From: Thermoplasmata archaeon
GTDB lineage: Archaea; Thermoplasmatota; Thermoplasmata; Thermoplasmatales; Thermoplasmataceae
Direction: 5' to 3'
Assembly: GCA_021797355.1 (NCBI GenBank)
Contig: JAJZZX010000005.1
Span: 1 to 64,000 of the forward strand
Length of the DNA: 64,000 nucleotides
Of the stretch, positions 24,065 to 33,983 are shown piece by piece. The translations under genes were made by a program, and so were the position numbers. The notes beneath the pieces are model-generated. The model did not search any database. It worked only from the letters and a program-made list of their open reading frames with translations, and had not been told where the DNA came from. Numbering within the stretch: position 1 is the first letter of the stretch; each line of letters begins with the position of its first letter.

Positions 24065-24907
24065 ATGGAATATGGCCAGATATTCGTCGATGCGTCATGG
24101 CTTAATGACAATATTGGCAAGAAAGATCTGGTTATCATAGACTGCCGCTATGATCTTATGGAACCTGAAAAGGCCAGAAGGCGGTATAGGGACGGGCACA
24201 TTCCCGGAGCCTTCAGGCTTGATATGGAAGAGGATCTGGCAGGGGAAGTTGGCCTTCACGGGGGAAGGCATCCATTCCCGGATCGTCACAAATTTGCGGA
24301 GAAGCTTATGAATGCTGGTGTGGGAGATGATACAACGGTGGTGGGCTATGACGACGATCTTTCCGGAGCTGCACGGCTCTGGTTCCTTCTCAGGTATTTC
24401 GGTCACCAGAAGGTCAGAATACTTGATGGTGGAATTGCATCATGGATCGAACGCGGATATAAGCTTACAACCCAGCCGCCTGTCGCCAGGCAGAGAGGTG
24501 TCCTTAATCTGACCCCTGGCCATGAACCCGTCGTGGACTCCTTTGAAATCGCCAGAAGACTGCCTGATATGAGGATTGTAGATTCAAGATCCAGGCCAAG
24601 ATATCTTGGGGAGTTTGAACCCATAGACAGAAAGGCAGGCCACATACCTGGGGCAAGAAACGTCGACTACCTTTCAGTGCAGGAAAGGCCGGGGAAACTG
24701 AAGCCCCCTGAAGAGCTTGTCCGCATATATTCCTCCCTTGGCAGAAATCCTGTTGTTTACTGCGGTTCCGGCGTAACGTCATGCGTGAATTATGTGGCAA
24801 TGAAATCAGTTGGCCTCGAACCCATACTTTACGCTGGAAGCTGGAGTGACTGGATTAGCTATGAAAATAATCCTGTGGCTTCCGGAGATGAAGAATCAGT
24901 TGCATAG
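24065..24907 (+). CDS. Thiosulfate sulfurtransferase (tandem rhodanese domains)
   Basis: 280 residues. Two rhodanese domains: an N-terminal structural one (VIIDCRYDL, GHIPGAFRLD) and a C-terminal catalytic one (IVDSRSRPRY, GHIPGARNVDY) with the active-site loop VVYCGSGVTS, Cys233. It moves sulfane sulfur from thiosulfate or a persulfide to an acceptor. The frame is open from 23954, but that extension crosses the divergent promoter; the TATA spacing supports ATG 24065 (ATG 24044 is an alternative). VAT follows 51 nt downstream. Confidence 0.88.
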   Translation: MEYGQIFVDASWLNDNIGKKDLVIIDCRYDLMEPEKARRRYRDGHIPGAFRLDMEEDLAGEVGLHGGRHPFPDRHKFAEKLMNAGVGDDTTVVGYDDDLSGAARLWFLLRYFGHQKVRILDGGIASWIERGYKLTTQPPVARQRGVLNLTPGHEPVVDSFEIARRLPDMRIVDSRSRPRYLGEFEPIDRKAGHIPGARNVDYLSVQERPGKLKPPEELVRIYSSLGRNPVVYCGSGVTSCVNYVAMKSVGLEPILYAGSWSDWISYENNPVASGDEESVA

Positions 24908-24958
24908 CCCGAAGCAGTGACTGGCAATTTTCAAATACTTATCAGGGAATACGGGGGT

Positions 24959-27196
24959 ATGGCTTACAGTGACGGCATCATACTAAGGGTTGCAGAAGCT
25001 AATTCAACGGATCCCGGAATGTCAAGAGTACGTCTCGATGAGGAATCGAGAATTGCACTTGGTGCCGAAATTGGAGACGTTGTTGAAATTGAGAAAGATA
25101 AGAAGACCGTTGGAAGGGTCTATCGTGCCAGGCCCGAAGATGAGAACAAGGGCATCGTGAGGATCGACAGCGTAATGCGTAACAACTGTGGAGCTTCTAT
25201 CGGAGACAAGGTAAAGGTAAGGAAGGTCCGAACGGAGGATGGAAAGAGGATTACTCTCGCCCCCATCATAAGGAAAGATCAGCGGCTCAAATTTGGTGAG
25301 GGGATTAACGAATTTGTGCAGAAGGCCCTCATCAGGAGGCCCATGTTAGAGGGCGACAACATTAGTGTTCCCGGCCTTACGCTAGCAGGGCATTCAGGCC
25401 TTCTTTTCAAAGTAATAAAGACCCAGCCGTCAAAGGTGCCGGTGGAAGTAGGCGAGGATACAAAGATCGAGATCAGGGAGGAGCCTGCTTCAGAGGTGCT
25501 GGAAGATGTTTCAAGGATAAGCTACGAGGACATTGGAGGCCTCTCCGACCAGCTTTCAAGGGTAAGGGAGATCATAGAGCTTCCCCTGAAGCACCCAGAG
25601 CTTTTCGAGAGGCTCGGGATACACCCGCCAAAAGGCGTTCTTTTGCATGGCCCCCCAGGTACTGGAAAGACGCTGATAGCCAGGGCAGTGGCAAACGAGG
25701 CTGGGGCCAACTTCTTCTCAATAAACGGCCCCGAAATCATGAGCAAGTATTACGGCCAGAGTGAGCAGAAGCTCAGGGAGATCTTTACGAAGGCCGAGGA
25801 ATCTGAGCCATCGATCATATTCATTGACGAAATAGATTCCATAGCTCCAAAGAGGGAGGAGGTACAGGGTGAGGTGGAGAGAAGGGTTGTGGCACAGCTT
25901 CTCACCCTGATGGACGGCATGAAGGAGAGGGGGCATGTCATAGTCATTGGCGCAACCAACAGGATTGATGCCATTGATCCAGCCCTCAGAAGGCCTGGAA
26001 GGTTTGACAGGGAAATAAACATAGGAGTTCCAGACAAGAAGGGCAGGAAGGAAATACTTTCCATCCACACAAGGGGGATGCCCCTTGGAATGGATGAGGA
26101 GAGGAAGAACCAGTTTCTTGATGAGATCGCGAACCTGACTTACGGATTCGTCGGTGCAGATCTGGCTGCACTTGCAAGGGAATCAGCAATGATTGCTCTC
26201 AGAAGATATCTTCCGGAGATAGACCTGGACAAGCCAATACCAACAGATATCCTTGAGAAAATGCAGGTCACGGAGGATGACTTCAGGGAGGCTCTCAAGT
26301 CCATTGAGCCCAGCAGTCTTCGCGAAGTCACAGTTGAAGTGCCAAGCGTAACCTGGGACGATATAGGCGGTCTTGAATCTGTAAAGAACGAGCTTAGGGA
26401 GACTGTCGAGCTTCCACTTTCCAAGCCTGAGGTCTTCAAGAGGCTTGGGATACGGGCTGCCAAGGGATTCCTGCTCTATGGCCCGCCAGGTGTAGGAAAG
26501 ACCCTTCTTGCCAAGGCTGTTGCCAACGAGAGCAATGCCAACTTCATTTCGGTCAAGGGACCCGAGGTTTTGAGCAAGTGGGTGGGAGAAAGCGAGAAGG
26601 CTGTCCGGGAGATATTCAAGAAGGCAAAGCAGGTTGCCCCGTCAATAGTTTTCCTGGACGAGATTGATTCCATAGCTCCCAGAAGAGGGTCCTATGGGGA
26701 TTCTGGAGTTACAGAAAGGATAGTGAACCAGCTCCTGACTTCCCTTGATGGAATTGAAGTGCTGCAGGGAGTTGTTGTCCTGGCCGCCACCAACAGGCCT
26801 GACATTATCGACTCCGGCCTCCTGAGGGCGGGAAGGTTCGATAAGATGATATACATTCCACCACCTGACACTGATTCCAGGCTGAAGATACTGCAGGTCC
26901 ATACAAAGAATATGCCTCTTGCCAAGGACGTAAACCTCAAGGAAATTGCACAGAAGACCGAAGGATATGTCGGCGCGGACCTGGAAAACCTTTGCAGAGA
27001 GGCCGGAATGATGGCTTACAGGAAGAATCCTGAGGCCACAGAGGTGAATCAGCAGAACTTCCTGGATGCACTCAAGAGCATAAGGCCATCCGTGGACGAG
27101 GAGGTCATAAAGTTCTACCAGAACCTTTCTGAACAGATGGGAAAAACAGTGAGGGAGAAGAGAAAGTCCCTGGAGGAGCAGGGTCTCTACCAGTGA
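24959..27196 (+). CDS. vat: VAT, VCP/p97-like AAA+ ATPase (CDC48 family)
   Basis: 745 residues, the same length as Thermoplasma acidophilum VAT as I remember it, and nearly collinear with it. The N-domain (1 to about 185, with double-psi barrel) starts [17 protein letters not shown]; two AAA modules follow, with GPPGTGKT and [11 protein letters not shown] in D1 and GPPGVGKT and [11 protein letters not shown] in D2, plus SRH arginines. It unfolds proteins for the 20S proteasome or acts as an unfoldase, driven by ATP. The frame is open from 24917, but ATG 24959 follows GGGGGT and matches the VAT N-terminus. A PRC-barrel gene follows after a 112-nt gap. Confidence 0.95.
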   Translation: MAYSDGIILRVAEANSTDPGMSRVRLDEESRIALGAEIGDVVEIEKDKKTVGRVYRARPEDENKGIVRIDSVMRNNCGASIGDKVKVRKVRTEDGKRITLAPIIRKDQRLKFGEGINEFVQKALIRRPMLEGDNISVPGLTLAGHSGLLFKVIKTQPSKVPVEVGEDTKIEIREEPASEVLEDVSRISYEDIGGLSDQLSRVREIIELPLKHPELFERLGIHPPKGVLLHGPPGTGKTLIARAVANEAGANFFSINGPEIMSKYYGQSEQKLREIFTKAEESEPSIIFIDEIDSIAPKREEVQGEVERRVVAQLLTLMDGMKERGHVIVIGATNRIDAIDPALRRPGRFDREINIGVPDKKGRKEILSIHTRGMPLGMDEERKNQFLDEIANLTYGFVGADLAALARESAMIALRRYLPEIDLDKPIPTDILEKMQVTEDDFREALKSIEPSSLREVTVEVPSVTWDDIGGLESVKNELRETVELPLSKPEVFKRLGIRAAKGFLLYGPPGVGKTLLAKAVANESNANFISVKGPEVLSKWVGESEKAVREIFKKAKQVAPSIVFLDEIDSIAPRRGSYGDSGVTERIVNQLLTSLDGIEVLQGVVVLAATNRPDIIDSGLLRAGRFDKMIYIPPPDTDSRLKILQVHTKNMPLAKDVNLKEIAQKTEGYVGADLENLCREAGMMAYRKNPEATEVNQQNFLDALKSIRPSVDEEVIKFYQNLSEQMGKTVREKRKSLEEQGLYQ

Positions 27197-27308
27197 CCAT
27201 TCTTCTTTCAAGTTTCACTCCTAATTTATCACTTTACGGGAAATTTTCATTATATATCAAATTGCCCCGGAGATATACGCATAAAAAACTTAAACAAGGT
27301 CGCCATGA

Positions 27309-27590
27309 ATGTTAGATATGTCCATGAGGAAATTCTCTAGCGACCTCATAAAGAAATCAGTCATGACACTGGAAGGGGAACTTATAGGCACCGTGGACAA
27401 TATCGTCGTGGATACAGAAACAGGTGTTATAAAGAGTGTTCTTGTAACGCCATCCGGCACCAACAGGTATTCTGATTTCCCACTGGACAAGTCCGGTAGA
27501 TATATGATACCGCTGAAATCCATGCGTTCATTCAAGGATGTGTTTGTTGTAGATGTTGCCGGCGGACAGAAAATGAAAGCCTCACAGTGA
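27309..27590 (+). CDS. PRC-barrel domain protein
   Basis: 93 residues (ATG 27309; Met4 and Met6 are alternatives). The pattern VMTLEGELIGTVDNIVVDTE with SDFPLDKSGRYMIPLKSM is a single PRC-barrel, a small beta-barrel found in RNA-processing and photosynthetic proteins and widespread as a lone archaeal protein of unclear role. A TATA-like ATTATATATC lies at 27248-27257. The stop overlaps the GTG start of the nucleoside phosphorylase gene. Confidence 0.75.
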   Translation: MLDMSMRKFSSDLIKKSVMTLEGELIGTVDNIVVDTETGVIKSVLVTPSGTNRYSDFPLDKSGRYMIPLKSMRSFKDVFVVDVAGGQKMKASQ

Positions 27591-28369
27591 CAGATTTGGC
27601 CATGAAGAGGATAAACCCCGCTAGGTACCCGAAATACCGCATGAAATATGCGCTTGATCCGCTTTTTAAGGCCTCCGACTTTACCGGTAAAATGCCAAGG
27701 GCACCTGAGAATGTAATATTTGTATATTATCAGGCGCTTGCAGAGTCAATATCTGGCGCCCTGGGCCTTAGCCAAACAGAGGAACCTTATGGCAACAAGC
27801 TTATGGTGAGGAATTACACGGACGATTCCCGTTCGCTCTATGTGATGATGCCTGGGGCTGGAGCCTCAATGACAGCCACTGTTGCAGATGAACTACACAG
27901 CCTCGGGGCCAGAAATTTCCTGATTCTTGGAGCAGCTGGAAGCCTATCGGAAAGGGCAAAGATCAACGATGTGGTTCTTTGCAGCAAGGCGCTTAGAGAT
28001 GAGGGGGTCTCCTACCACCTGCTTCCCTCCGCACTCTATTCATATCCCAGCCCGGATCTGGTCTCCCATCTTAGGGCATCCATGAGGAAGGCTGGCATGA
28101 AGTTTCTGCTGGGGCCAACATGGACAGTGGAGTTCCCATATGCGGAGACCATCGATGAGGTGAGGGCTTACCGTAATGCAGGCATAATTACTGTTGAGAT
28201 GGAAGCGGCGGCACTTTTTGCCCTGGCAAAGGTAAGGCGGTTCAACTCAGCCGCTGTTTTTACAATATCTGACACACTCAGCGAAGATGGATGGTCGGGG
28301 ATGAGTGACATAACTGCCGGAATGGAGAAACTTACCGAAATTGCAAGAATCTTCAGGGTATTTCATTGA
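27587..28369 (+). CDS. Nucleoside phosphorylase (PNP/UDP family), probably uridine phosphorylase-like
   Basis: 260 residues. The family is seen in the Gly-rich phosphate-binding segments (MMPGAGASMTAT, LILGAAGSL) and the ribose/base motif VEMEAAALFALA, followed by ISDTLSED. It would split a nucleoside with phosphate into base and ribose-1-phosphate for salvage. GTG 27587 overlaps the previous stop by 4 nt; ATG 27602 is an alternative start. Purine or pyrimidine preference is not certain; the overall pattern leans to uridine phosphorylase. Confidence 0.8.
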   Translation: MTDLAMKRINPARYPKYRMKYALDPLFKASDFTGKMPRAPENVIFVYYQALAESISGALGLSQTEEPYGNKLMVRNYTDDSRSLYVMMPGAGASMTATVADELHSLGARNFLILGAAGSLSERAKINDVVLCSKALRDEGVSYHLLPSALYSYPSPDLVSHLRASMRKAGMKFLLGPTWTVEFPYAETIDEVRAYRNAGIITVEMEAAALFALAKVRRFNSAAVFTISDTLSEDGWSGMSDITAGMEKLTEIARIFRVFH

Positions 28370-28380
28370 TCATGCGGAGT

Positions 28381-29631
28381 CTACTGCTGCTGGGGAACAG
28401 TGGCCTTGGGCACGTAGCGAAGTATTCCAGCCAAACCGCCGAAAGCCTTCTGAAGGAGCTTTCCCTCATCGCTGTTTCCTGAAATGATTTCAACCTTTGC
28501 ACCGGAGGCCTCTGCCAGTTTGTAGAATACCTCCACAAGGTCTTCCTCGTGGTCAAGAATCATTGGCGTTGAGCATTTGTCGCATGGAATGTCACCCTCC
28601 GGCTTTGAAAAGACCTCCTTGATGTAGCCGCACGAAGGGCATTTGTAAGTGTACTTTATCTTGTTGAGGTCCTCTGAAATGAGCAGGAGGTCGAGTGCCT
28701 TCTGCTCCAGCGCACTCTTTATGGCCATTTCACCATAAACCCCGAGGCCGCCGTCGGACTTGCGTATCTCCATCATAAATCTGTTCATTAGATCCTTTTC
28801 CCTGGCAATCCGCATTTCCTTCATGGTCTCAGAAGCCTTTTCAACAAGCTCCCTGAGCCCGGTCTCGTCTGTATAGCCTATGTCCAGGAGGTCCTTGACC
28901 TTGTTCTTGATCTCGTTCCGAAGATAATCCCGCTCGAAGAAGTATTCCTTTGTTGCGCCAGGCCCGCCGATAAAAACTGCCTTTATGTCCTTAATGACGG
29001 GTATGAAGGCATTGTTTGCTATTTCCCCAACCTTCTTGAAAAATTCGTGAGCCGCGATTTCGATGAGCCTCTCATACCGTCGCGATGATTGTCCCCCTTG
29101 ATGATGCTTGCTGGGAACCAGTGATTGTTCATTTGCAACAACCTGAATGGTAGTTCCATTCAGGAAGCCAACTGTGGCCTCCTTCCTGTCTATTACAATC
29201 AGCCCGTATATCTCTTTCTCCACCAGAAACTGCTTGAGCTGCTCAAGATGGAAATATGAATCACAGGTGTACATGAAGGTCTGGATTGGCTCCGGAGGCT
29301 CAATAATCTTCACATACATTTCCGTCTGGTCACCTCTCGTTGCAACGTGGCCAACAAAAAAAACAAGGCCGTTCTCCGGGGGGAACCTGTATGATTTCAG
29401 CCTTGACATTATTGATTCTATGGCCGCAAGAACGTTTTTCCTAGTTGATTTAGACTTAATGTTTGAAGATGTGGAATATTCCTCTCGCAGATACTGTACA
29501 ACATCTGGTATCTGCTTCGTTGGAGGTATGTATAGCGATACAAGTTCTGTACCTCTGCCCTTGAGGTTCTCCAGTTCCTGGAGAGCCTTCTTGAACTCGT
29601 ATCGGCGTATCTGCATATCGTCTGTTGCCAT
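28381..29631 (-). CDS. prf1: Peptide chain release factor aRF1
   Basis: 416 residues of the eRF1/aRF1 family. The stop-codon-reading NIKS motif is at 57-60 ([12 protein letters not shown]) and the peptidyl-release GGQ at 179-181. Domain 3 contains a small zinc insert ([13 protein letters not shown] and CDKC). It recognises all three stop codons and triggers peptide release with aRF3/EF-like partners. ATG 29631 lies 25 nt from a TATA box shared with the divergent UMP kinase gene, so it is probably leaderless. Confidence 0.96.
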   Translation of the reverse strand: MATDDMQIRRYEFKKALQELENLKGRGTELVSLYIPPTKQIPDVVQYLREEYSTSSNIKSKSTRKNVLAAIESIMSRLKSYRFPPENGLVFFVGHVATRGDQTEMYVKIIEPPEPIQTFMYTCDSYFHLEQLKQFLVEKEIYGLIVIDRKEATVGFLNGTTIQVVANEQSLVPSKHHQGGQSSRRYERLIEIAAHEFFKKVGEIANNAFIPVIKDIKAVFIGGPGATKEYFFERDYLRNEIKNKVKDLLDIGYTDETGLRELVEKASETMKEMRIAREKDLMNRFMMEIRKSDGGLGVYGEMAIKSALEQKALDLLLISEDLNKIKYTYKCPSCGYIKEVFSKPEGDIPCDKCSTPMILDHEEDLVEVFYKLAEASGAKVEIISGNSDEGKLLQKAFGGLAGILRYVPKATVPQQQ

Positions 29632-29652
29632 CCCTAAGAAAATTTATAATCG

Positions 29653-29660
29653 TATATAAC
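29653..29660. promoter_or_regulatory. Symmetrical TATA box between prf1 and pyrH
   Basis: TATATAAC read on plus, GTTATATA on minus. Its centre is 25 nt from the prf1 ATG and 23 nt from the pyrH ATG, so it could drive two leaderless transcripts in opposite directions. A second string, TTTATAAT (29643-29650), lies beside it and could serve pyrH alone. Confidence 0.45.
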
Positions 29661-29678
29661 CTTAATTGGCGTTTGTGC

Positions 29679-30356
29679 ATGGAATCCATAGTAATTTCGC
29701 TTGGTGGTTCAATAATCTCCACTGATGGGCTCAACCTTAACTTCATGGAAAACTTCGCCAGGGAACTGCAGGGCTTCGGAGGCGATTATAGATTTGGCAT
29801 CGTCGTGGGCGGCGGTTCCCTTGCAAGATCTTACATAAATGATTTGAGGAAGTATGGAGTCAATGATAACATTCTCGATGAGATCGGCATTAATGCCACA
29901 AGGATGAATGCGCTGGCACTCTCGTCTTTTTTTGCGGATTCAAATTCGAAGATACCGGTCACTGTAAACGATGCTGCTGAACTTGCAAGGATATACAGAT
30001 TCACGATCATGGGGGGGACTGAACCGGGGCACACTACAGATACTGTCTCAACGCTGCTGGCGGAAAGGATCAATGCCCGCATAATGATCAATGCAACATC
30101 TGTTGATGGTGTCTATACAGATGATCCCAAGAAGGTGAAGGGGGCAAGGAAGATTCCATCCTTGACCTATGACGAGGCAATTAATCTTGCACTGAGCAAG
30201 TCCGTTGGCGCTGGCCCTAACGTTTTCATGGACCTAACCGCCCTCAACATCGCCAAGCGTTCCAGAATAAGGCTGTACGTGACCAAGGGAACTGACCTTA
30301 GTGAATATAGGAGAATAATCACGACTGGGAGCACATCGGGCTCCATAATTGGGTGA
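29679..30356 (+). CDS. pyrH: UMP kinase (archaeal PyrH)
   Basis: 225 residues of the amino-acid kinase fold: [10 protein letters not shown] (ATP phosphate loop), [31 protein letters not shown] and [13 protein letters not shown], which match archaeal UMP kinases closely. It converts UMP to UDP with ATP in pyrimidine nucleotide synthesis. The frame is open from 29625, but ATG 29679 fits the family N-terminus and the TATA spacing. Isopentenyl phosphate kinase shares the fold, but the 'PGHTTD' segment is the UMP kinase type. Confidence 0.9.
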   Translation: MESIVISLGGSIISTDGLNLNFMENFARELQGFGGDYRFGIVVGGGSLARSYINDLRKYGVNDNILDEIGINATRMNALALSSFFADSNSKIPVTVNDAAELARIYRFTIMGGTEPGHTTDTVSTLLAERINARIMINATSVDGVYTDDPKKVKGARKIPSLTYDEAINLALSKSVGAGPNVFMDLTALNIAKRSRIRLYVTKGTDLSEYRRIITTGSTSGSIIG

Positions 30357-30357
30357 A

Positions 30358-31536
30358 TCAGAGAATAGTTTCCCTGAGGTCAGTCTTGACAACTGGAATG
30401 GCTATATCCCGACCATTCATCTCCTTGAACGCCTCCTTTATGGCGCTGGACAGTTCATCCATCTGCCTGTATTTTTCCTGAATGGACATTGGCAGCAGCT
30501 GTTCCCTTTCCGTAATTTCACTGTAGTTGGAATCCTCATTTTCCATTATTGGAGAGAGCAGTATGGTGTCTCCCTTCACAAGTGCCAGCTGTGAAATAAT
30601 ATTTGCAGTGGCTTCCACATGATCCTTGCTGAACTTTTTCCCGCCAATTCCGGCCATGACAACTATTGATACTGGGATCTTATGGTCCTTTATGTTATTT
30701 ATGAGGTTCATTGTCTCAGTTATGTTTATATGCTTGTTGAAAAGCCTAATGACGCGGTAGCTGCCACTCTCCAGGTAAACATATACACGATCAAGGCCAT
30801 TCTCGCCAAGGTCACGGTAATTTATCATGTTCTTCTTCTTAGGCGTGGTGAATACATCAAATGCTGTATAGACTGGCAGCCCCAGCTTCTGCTTTAAATG
30901 GGACAGAACCTCAAGGAGATACTTCTGGTCGATATCAAGCGCACTCACGTCGCCAAGGAATATGGATTTCCTTGAACTTAGGCCTCTGCCGTAGAATTTC
31001 AGCACATCCTCAATGTGAGAAAAGAACTGTTCCCTCTCCTTGACCGTATATTCCCTGCTTTCGTATCCCCTGCAGAGTGTGCATCTGTTCCAGCGGCACC
31101 CCGATGTTATCTCAAGGTACATAGATCCGGTTTGGTCCGGCGGGAGCACTGGAAACATGCTGTAAAGTGATTCGGCGGATTTTCCATCAGACTGTGCCCA
31201 CTGAACGGATCTGGATGATGCTGTCTTAATGAATTCCGATGCTTCAGGGGAAAGATTGCCACTGGCCGCTGCAGAGGTGAGGGCGTATGCCCTCCCAATA
31301 ATCTCGCTGGCCTCATTCCCGGGAAGTTCGCCAACAATCCGTATGTCACCGTCCCAGCCCAGCCTGAGCAGCCTGTTGCTAATGGACCTCCTGTATGTTA
31401 CGCCTGACTCAGTGTAATGAAGCAGTCTCCCCTCCAGGTCAAAGCTCGCAACCTGCGAACCCCCACGGGAGAGGATGGCAATTCCGTTTGAAATCTTCAC
31501 TTCCGGCACGTTCTGGGCATCACCTGTCATGGTCAT
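30358..31536 (-). CDS. Radical SAM protein
   Basis: 392 residues. The iron-sulfur motif is SGCRWNRCTLC, that is Cx4Cx2C (C147, C152, C155), seen in a subgroup related to HemN/Elp3-like enzymes rather than the canonical Cx3Cx2C. An N-terminal about 135-residue domain precedes it; the TIM barrel continues with SIFLGDVSALD and RVYVYLESGSYRVIRLFNK. It uses a 4Fe-4S cluster to cleave SAM to a radical; the substrate is unknown. Convergent with pyrH, 1 nt between the stops. Confidence 0.8.
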   Translation of the reverse strand: MTMTGDAQNVPEVKISNGIAILSRGGSQVASFDLEGRLLHYTESGVTYRRSISNRLLRLGWDGDIRIVGELPGNEASEIIGRAYALTSAAASGNLSPEASEFIKTASSRSVQWAQSDGKSAESLYSMFPVLPPDQTGSMYLEITSGCRWNRCTLCRGYESREYTVKEREQFFSHIEDVLKFYGRGLSSRKSIFLGDVSALDIDQKYLLEVLSHLKQKLGLPVYTAFDVFTTPKKKNMINYRDLGENGLDRVYVYLESGSYRVIRLFNKHINITETMNLINNIKDHKIPVSIVVMAGIGGKKFSKDHVEATANIISQLALVKGDTILLSPIMENEDSNYSEITEREQLLPMSIQEKYRQMDELSSAIKEAFKEMNGRDIAIPVVKTDLRETIL

Positions 31537-31610
31537 CTAACTCTGCCTGGTATAGCCGAAAATATGCATAAACCTCTCGTATCAAGAGATGATGGATTGT
31601 GGCACCATTG

Positions 31611-32405
31611 TTATTCCCTTATCTCCTTCTCTGACACGTAATATGTCATCAGCAGCAGTGCAGCAGCCAGGATGGCGAGGCCGCTAAGCCAGATGCCTAT
31701 GCTGTGCATCTGGGATGCGGAAAGTGTGCCATTAATCACAACTGTCCTGATGGTTTCAGCACTCCATGACACGGGATTGTATTTGGCGGCATTGCTTAGC
31801 CAGCCCGCCATGAGCCCCGGAGGAAACATGGCATAGCTTACGAAAAGAAGGGGAAGGTTTACCAGGTTGATGATGCCAAATATTGTGTCTGGCCTTGTGA
31901 CCCTGACAGCAATGGCTGTGAATATGGACGTAAAGATTAGCGCTACCAGCAGGACAGCCGCTATGAGTATGAGGCCGTCGAGCACAGTAAAGCCATGCTT
32001 GAATTCCAGGCCGTCTGGTATGAGCAGCGCTGCCAGGATAAGTATGCCCACCTGGACAAGAATCCTTGCGCTTGAGGCAAATATCTTGGAGAACACTATT
32101 GAGCTCCTCCTTATGGGAGCTATGAGGAATCTTCCCAGAACGCCCAGCCTCCTGTCAAATATTAGATTGACACCTGAGAAAAGTGCAGTAAACAGCCCTA
32201 TTATTGTGAGGACCCCTCCAAGGATGTATGTTATGTAGTTGGGGGCGCCATCGAGAAGCTGCGGGCCAAAAGCTGCAATCTTGCTGAAGGCACTTCCAAA
32301 AAGTGCGAGCCAGAAGAAAGGCTGGATCAGGCCGGTCAACAGGGAGACTGGGTTCCTGTACCATTTTTTAAGTTCCCTGGATGTCAGTGGGCCCAGTCCG
32401 CTCAT
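31611..32405 (-). CDS. ABC-2 type transporter permease
   Basis: 264 residues, with six predicted membrane segments and the ABC-2 hallmark before the last helices (FVSYAMFPPGLMAGWLSN, then YNPVSWSAETIR). The N-terminus (TSRELKKWYRNPVSLL) is the usual amphipathic entry of DrrB-like permeases. It overlaps the ATPase gene by 4 nt and is the last gene of a padR-ATPase-permease operon. Likely an exporter of drugs, lipids or another hydrophobic compound; substrate unknown. Confidence 0.85.
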   Translation of the reverse strand: MSGLGPLTSRELKKWYRNPVSLLTGLIQPFFWLALFGSAFSKIAAFGPQLLDGAPNYITYILGGVLTIIGLFTALFSGVNLIFDRRLGVLGRFLIAPIRRSSIVFSKIFASSARILVQVGILILAALLIPDGLEFKHGFTVLDGLILIAAVLLVALIFTSIFTAIAVRVTRPDTIFGIINLVNLPLLFVSYAMFPPGLMAGWLSNAAKYNPVSWSAETIRTVVINGTLSASQMHSIGIWLSGLAILAAALLLMTYYVSEKEIRE

Positions 32406-33400
32406 CTTCTCAGCCTCCGCATGTTCATCATTGTCTGCCGCATGTCGGCTGGTTCCTCCTCCCTTATTTCCTTTCCAGTATATTCTAGGAAGACATCATC
32501 GAGCGATGGTTTCTGGACAGTCAGCCTGGTAACCGATAATGAATTATCTGAAACAAACCTGATAAGCTTTGGAAGTTCCTCATCAGAGTTCTGGACCTTG
32601 AGGCGTACCGTCTTTGGCCCATTCTCCTTGGCCTCAATTGCACCTGGATACTTCATGATTGTTGCTGCGTCCTCATCTGTTTTCATTGCCACTATGATTA
32701 TATCACCCTTCAGGTTTGATTTGAGTTCATCTGAGGTTCCCGTAGCCAGTACCTTCCCGTGGTCAATTATGGATATCCTGTTGGCAAGGGCATCAACCTC
32801 CTCAAGATAGTGGCTTGTAAGAATTATGGTTACATCCAGTTTTTCCTGTATCTCCCTTACGTATTTCCACATCTGCGTCCTAGTAGTGACGTCAAGCCCA
32901 AGGGTAGGCTCATCAAGGAAGAGTATCTTTGGATCATGGACAAGACCAGCAATCAGTTCCAGCCTTTTCCTCATTCCTCCAGAATACTGCCTGACTAGAC
33001 GGTTCTTAACGTCCTCAAGGTTGACCATCCTGAGGAGCTTATGGATTCTTTCCTCAGCTTCCGCATTTGGCACATCATAAAATCTGGATACCATCTTCAG
33101 GTTTTCATATCCTGAAAGGTCCTCATCGGTGGTCAGATCCTGCGGAACAACCCCTATGGACTTCCTTACCTCAAGGCTCTGCTTTACTATGTCGTATCCG
33201 TTCACTATGGCAGTGCCAGATGTCGGAGATATCCTTGTTACAAGGAGGTTTATTGTTGTAGTCTTTCCCGCACCGTTTGGCCCAAGAAGCCCATAGACCT
33301 CGCCTTCCTCTATCTCTATGTTCAGGTTATCCAGTGCCTTGACCTTCCCGCCATATATTTTGGTAAGATTCTTTGTCTGTATAATTGCAGCCATATTCAT
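32402..33400 (-). CDS. ABC transporter ATP-binding protein (DrrA-like)
   Basis: 332 residues. Walker A GPNGAGKTT, Q-loop VVPQDLTTDE, signature YSGGMRKRLE, Walker B KILFLDEPTLGLD and switch His in LTSHYLEEVD are all present. The C-terminal about 90 residues are the extra domain of daunorubicin-type exporters. ATG overlaps the padR stop by 4 nt and its own stop overlaps the permease ATG by 4 nt, so the three are translated together. Confidence 0.92.
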   Translation of the reverse strand: MNMAAIIQTKNLTKIYGGKVKALDNLNIEIEEGEVYGLLGPNGAGKTTTINLLVTRISPTSGTAIVNGYDIVKQSLEVRKSIGVVPQDLTTDEDLSGYENLKMVSRFYDVPNAEAEERIHKLLRMVNLEDVKNRLVRQYSGGMRKRLELIAGLVHDPKILFLDEPTLGLDVTTRTQMWKYVREIQEKLDVTIILTSHYLEEVDALANRISIIDHGKVLATGTSDELKSNLKGDIIIVAMKTDEDAATIMKYPGAIEAKENGPKTVRLKVQNSDEELPKLIRFVSDNSLSVTRLTVQKPSLDDVFLEYTGKEIREEEPADMRQTMMNMRRLRR

Positions 33401-33882
33401 TTGCCTCCATGCATTCTTTCAAGCAATTTATCAAGCCTTTCCTGCACGCTCTCAATTCTCTTGAGGAACGGAAGGGCATTATCTGTCTCCTCCTCAAGAT
33501 ATGTTATGTAGCCTTCAAGGTCTGAGACTATCCTCTCAACATTCCAGTTCGATTCTGACTGGCCTGCATCAATGCCAACCTCTGATCGACCCTCAGGAGT
33601 CAGTTCATACCTCAGGTCGCTCCTCCTCCTTATGAGGTTCTCCCTCTCTAATGTACTCAGGAGAGGATAGATGGTGCCAGGAGATGGGCGCCACCAACCC
33701 ATGGTCTGCTTCTGAATCTCATCCATTATTTCCGCACCTTTCATTGGGGAATTGTTCAGGAGCCACAGGACATAATAACGCATGCCGCCGTATCTCCTGA
33801 AGGATCTGACAAAACTGAACTCTGCCATGCCTGGACCGGCGTTTTTACGGTCTCCCATCCGTCCAACCCTTTCATCCGGCAT
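33397..33882 (-). CDS. PadR-family transcriptional regulator
   Basis: 161 residues. The winged helix runs from about 33 (MRYYVLWLLNNSPMKGAEIMD) through WRPSPGTIYPLLSTLEREN to YELTPEGRSE, the PadR signature, followed by a C-terminal dimerisation helix that includes YITYLEEETDNALPFL. It probably represses its own operon with the ABC exporter until a ligand binds. ATG 33882 lies directly beside an 18-bp palindrome and 32 nt from a TATA box, so the operator covers the transcription start. Confidence 0.88.
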   Translation of the reverse strand: MPDERVGRMGDRKNAGPGMAEFSFVRSFRRYGGMRYYVLWLLNNSPMKGAEIMDEIQKQTMGWWRPSPGTIYPLLSTLERENLIRRRSDLRYELTPEGRSEVGIDAGQSESNWNVERIVSDLEGYITYLEEETDNALPFLKRIESVQERLDKLLERMHGGK

Positions 33883-33883
33883 T

Positions 33884-33901
33884 GATATCGAATCCGATAT
33901 C
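33884..33901. promoter_or_regulatory. PadR operator (18-bp palindrome) with upstream TATA box
   Basis: GATATCG - AATC - CGATATC, perfect 7-bp arms. TTTAAATA on the minus strand lies at 33911-33918, so the palindrome sits between the TATA box and the padR ATG, where a bound dimer would stop polymerase loading or escape. Autoregulation is inferred from position. Confidence 0.7.
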
Positions 33902-33983
33902 GGAAATGAATATTTAAACTCTCATAAACATGAAATTGATGAAATTAAAAAAATGGATATTCACCTGATGCTTCAGACAGGCA

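Noticed and set aside
29679-30356. Isopentenyl phosphate kinase, tempting because of the mevalonate genes
   Set aside because: The [12 protein letters not shown] and [10 protein letters not shown] segments are those of archaeal UMP kinase; the IPK-specific His in the Gly-rich region was not seen.
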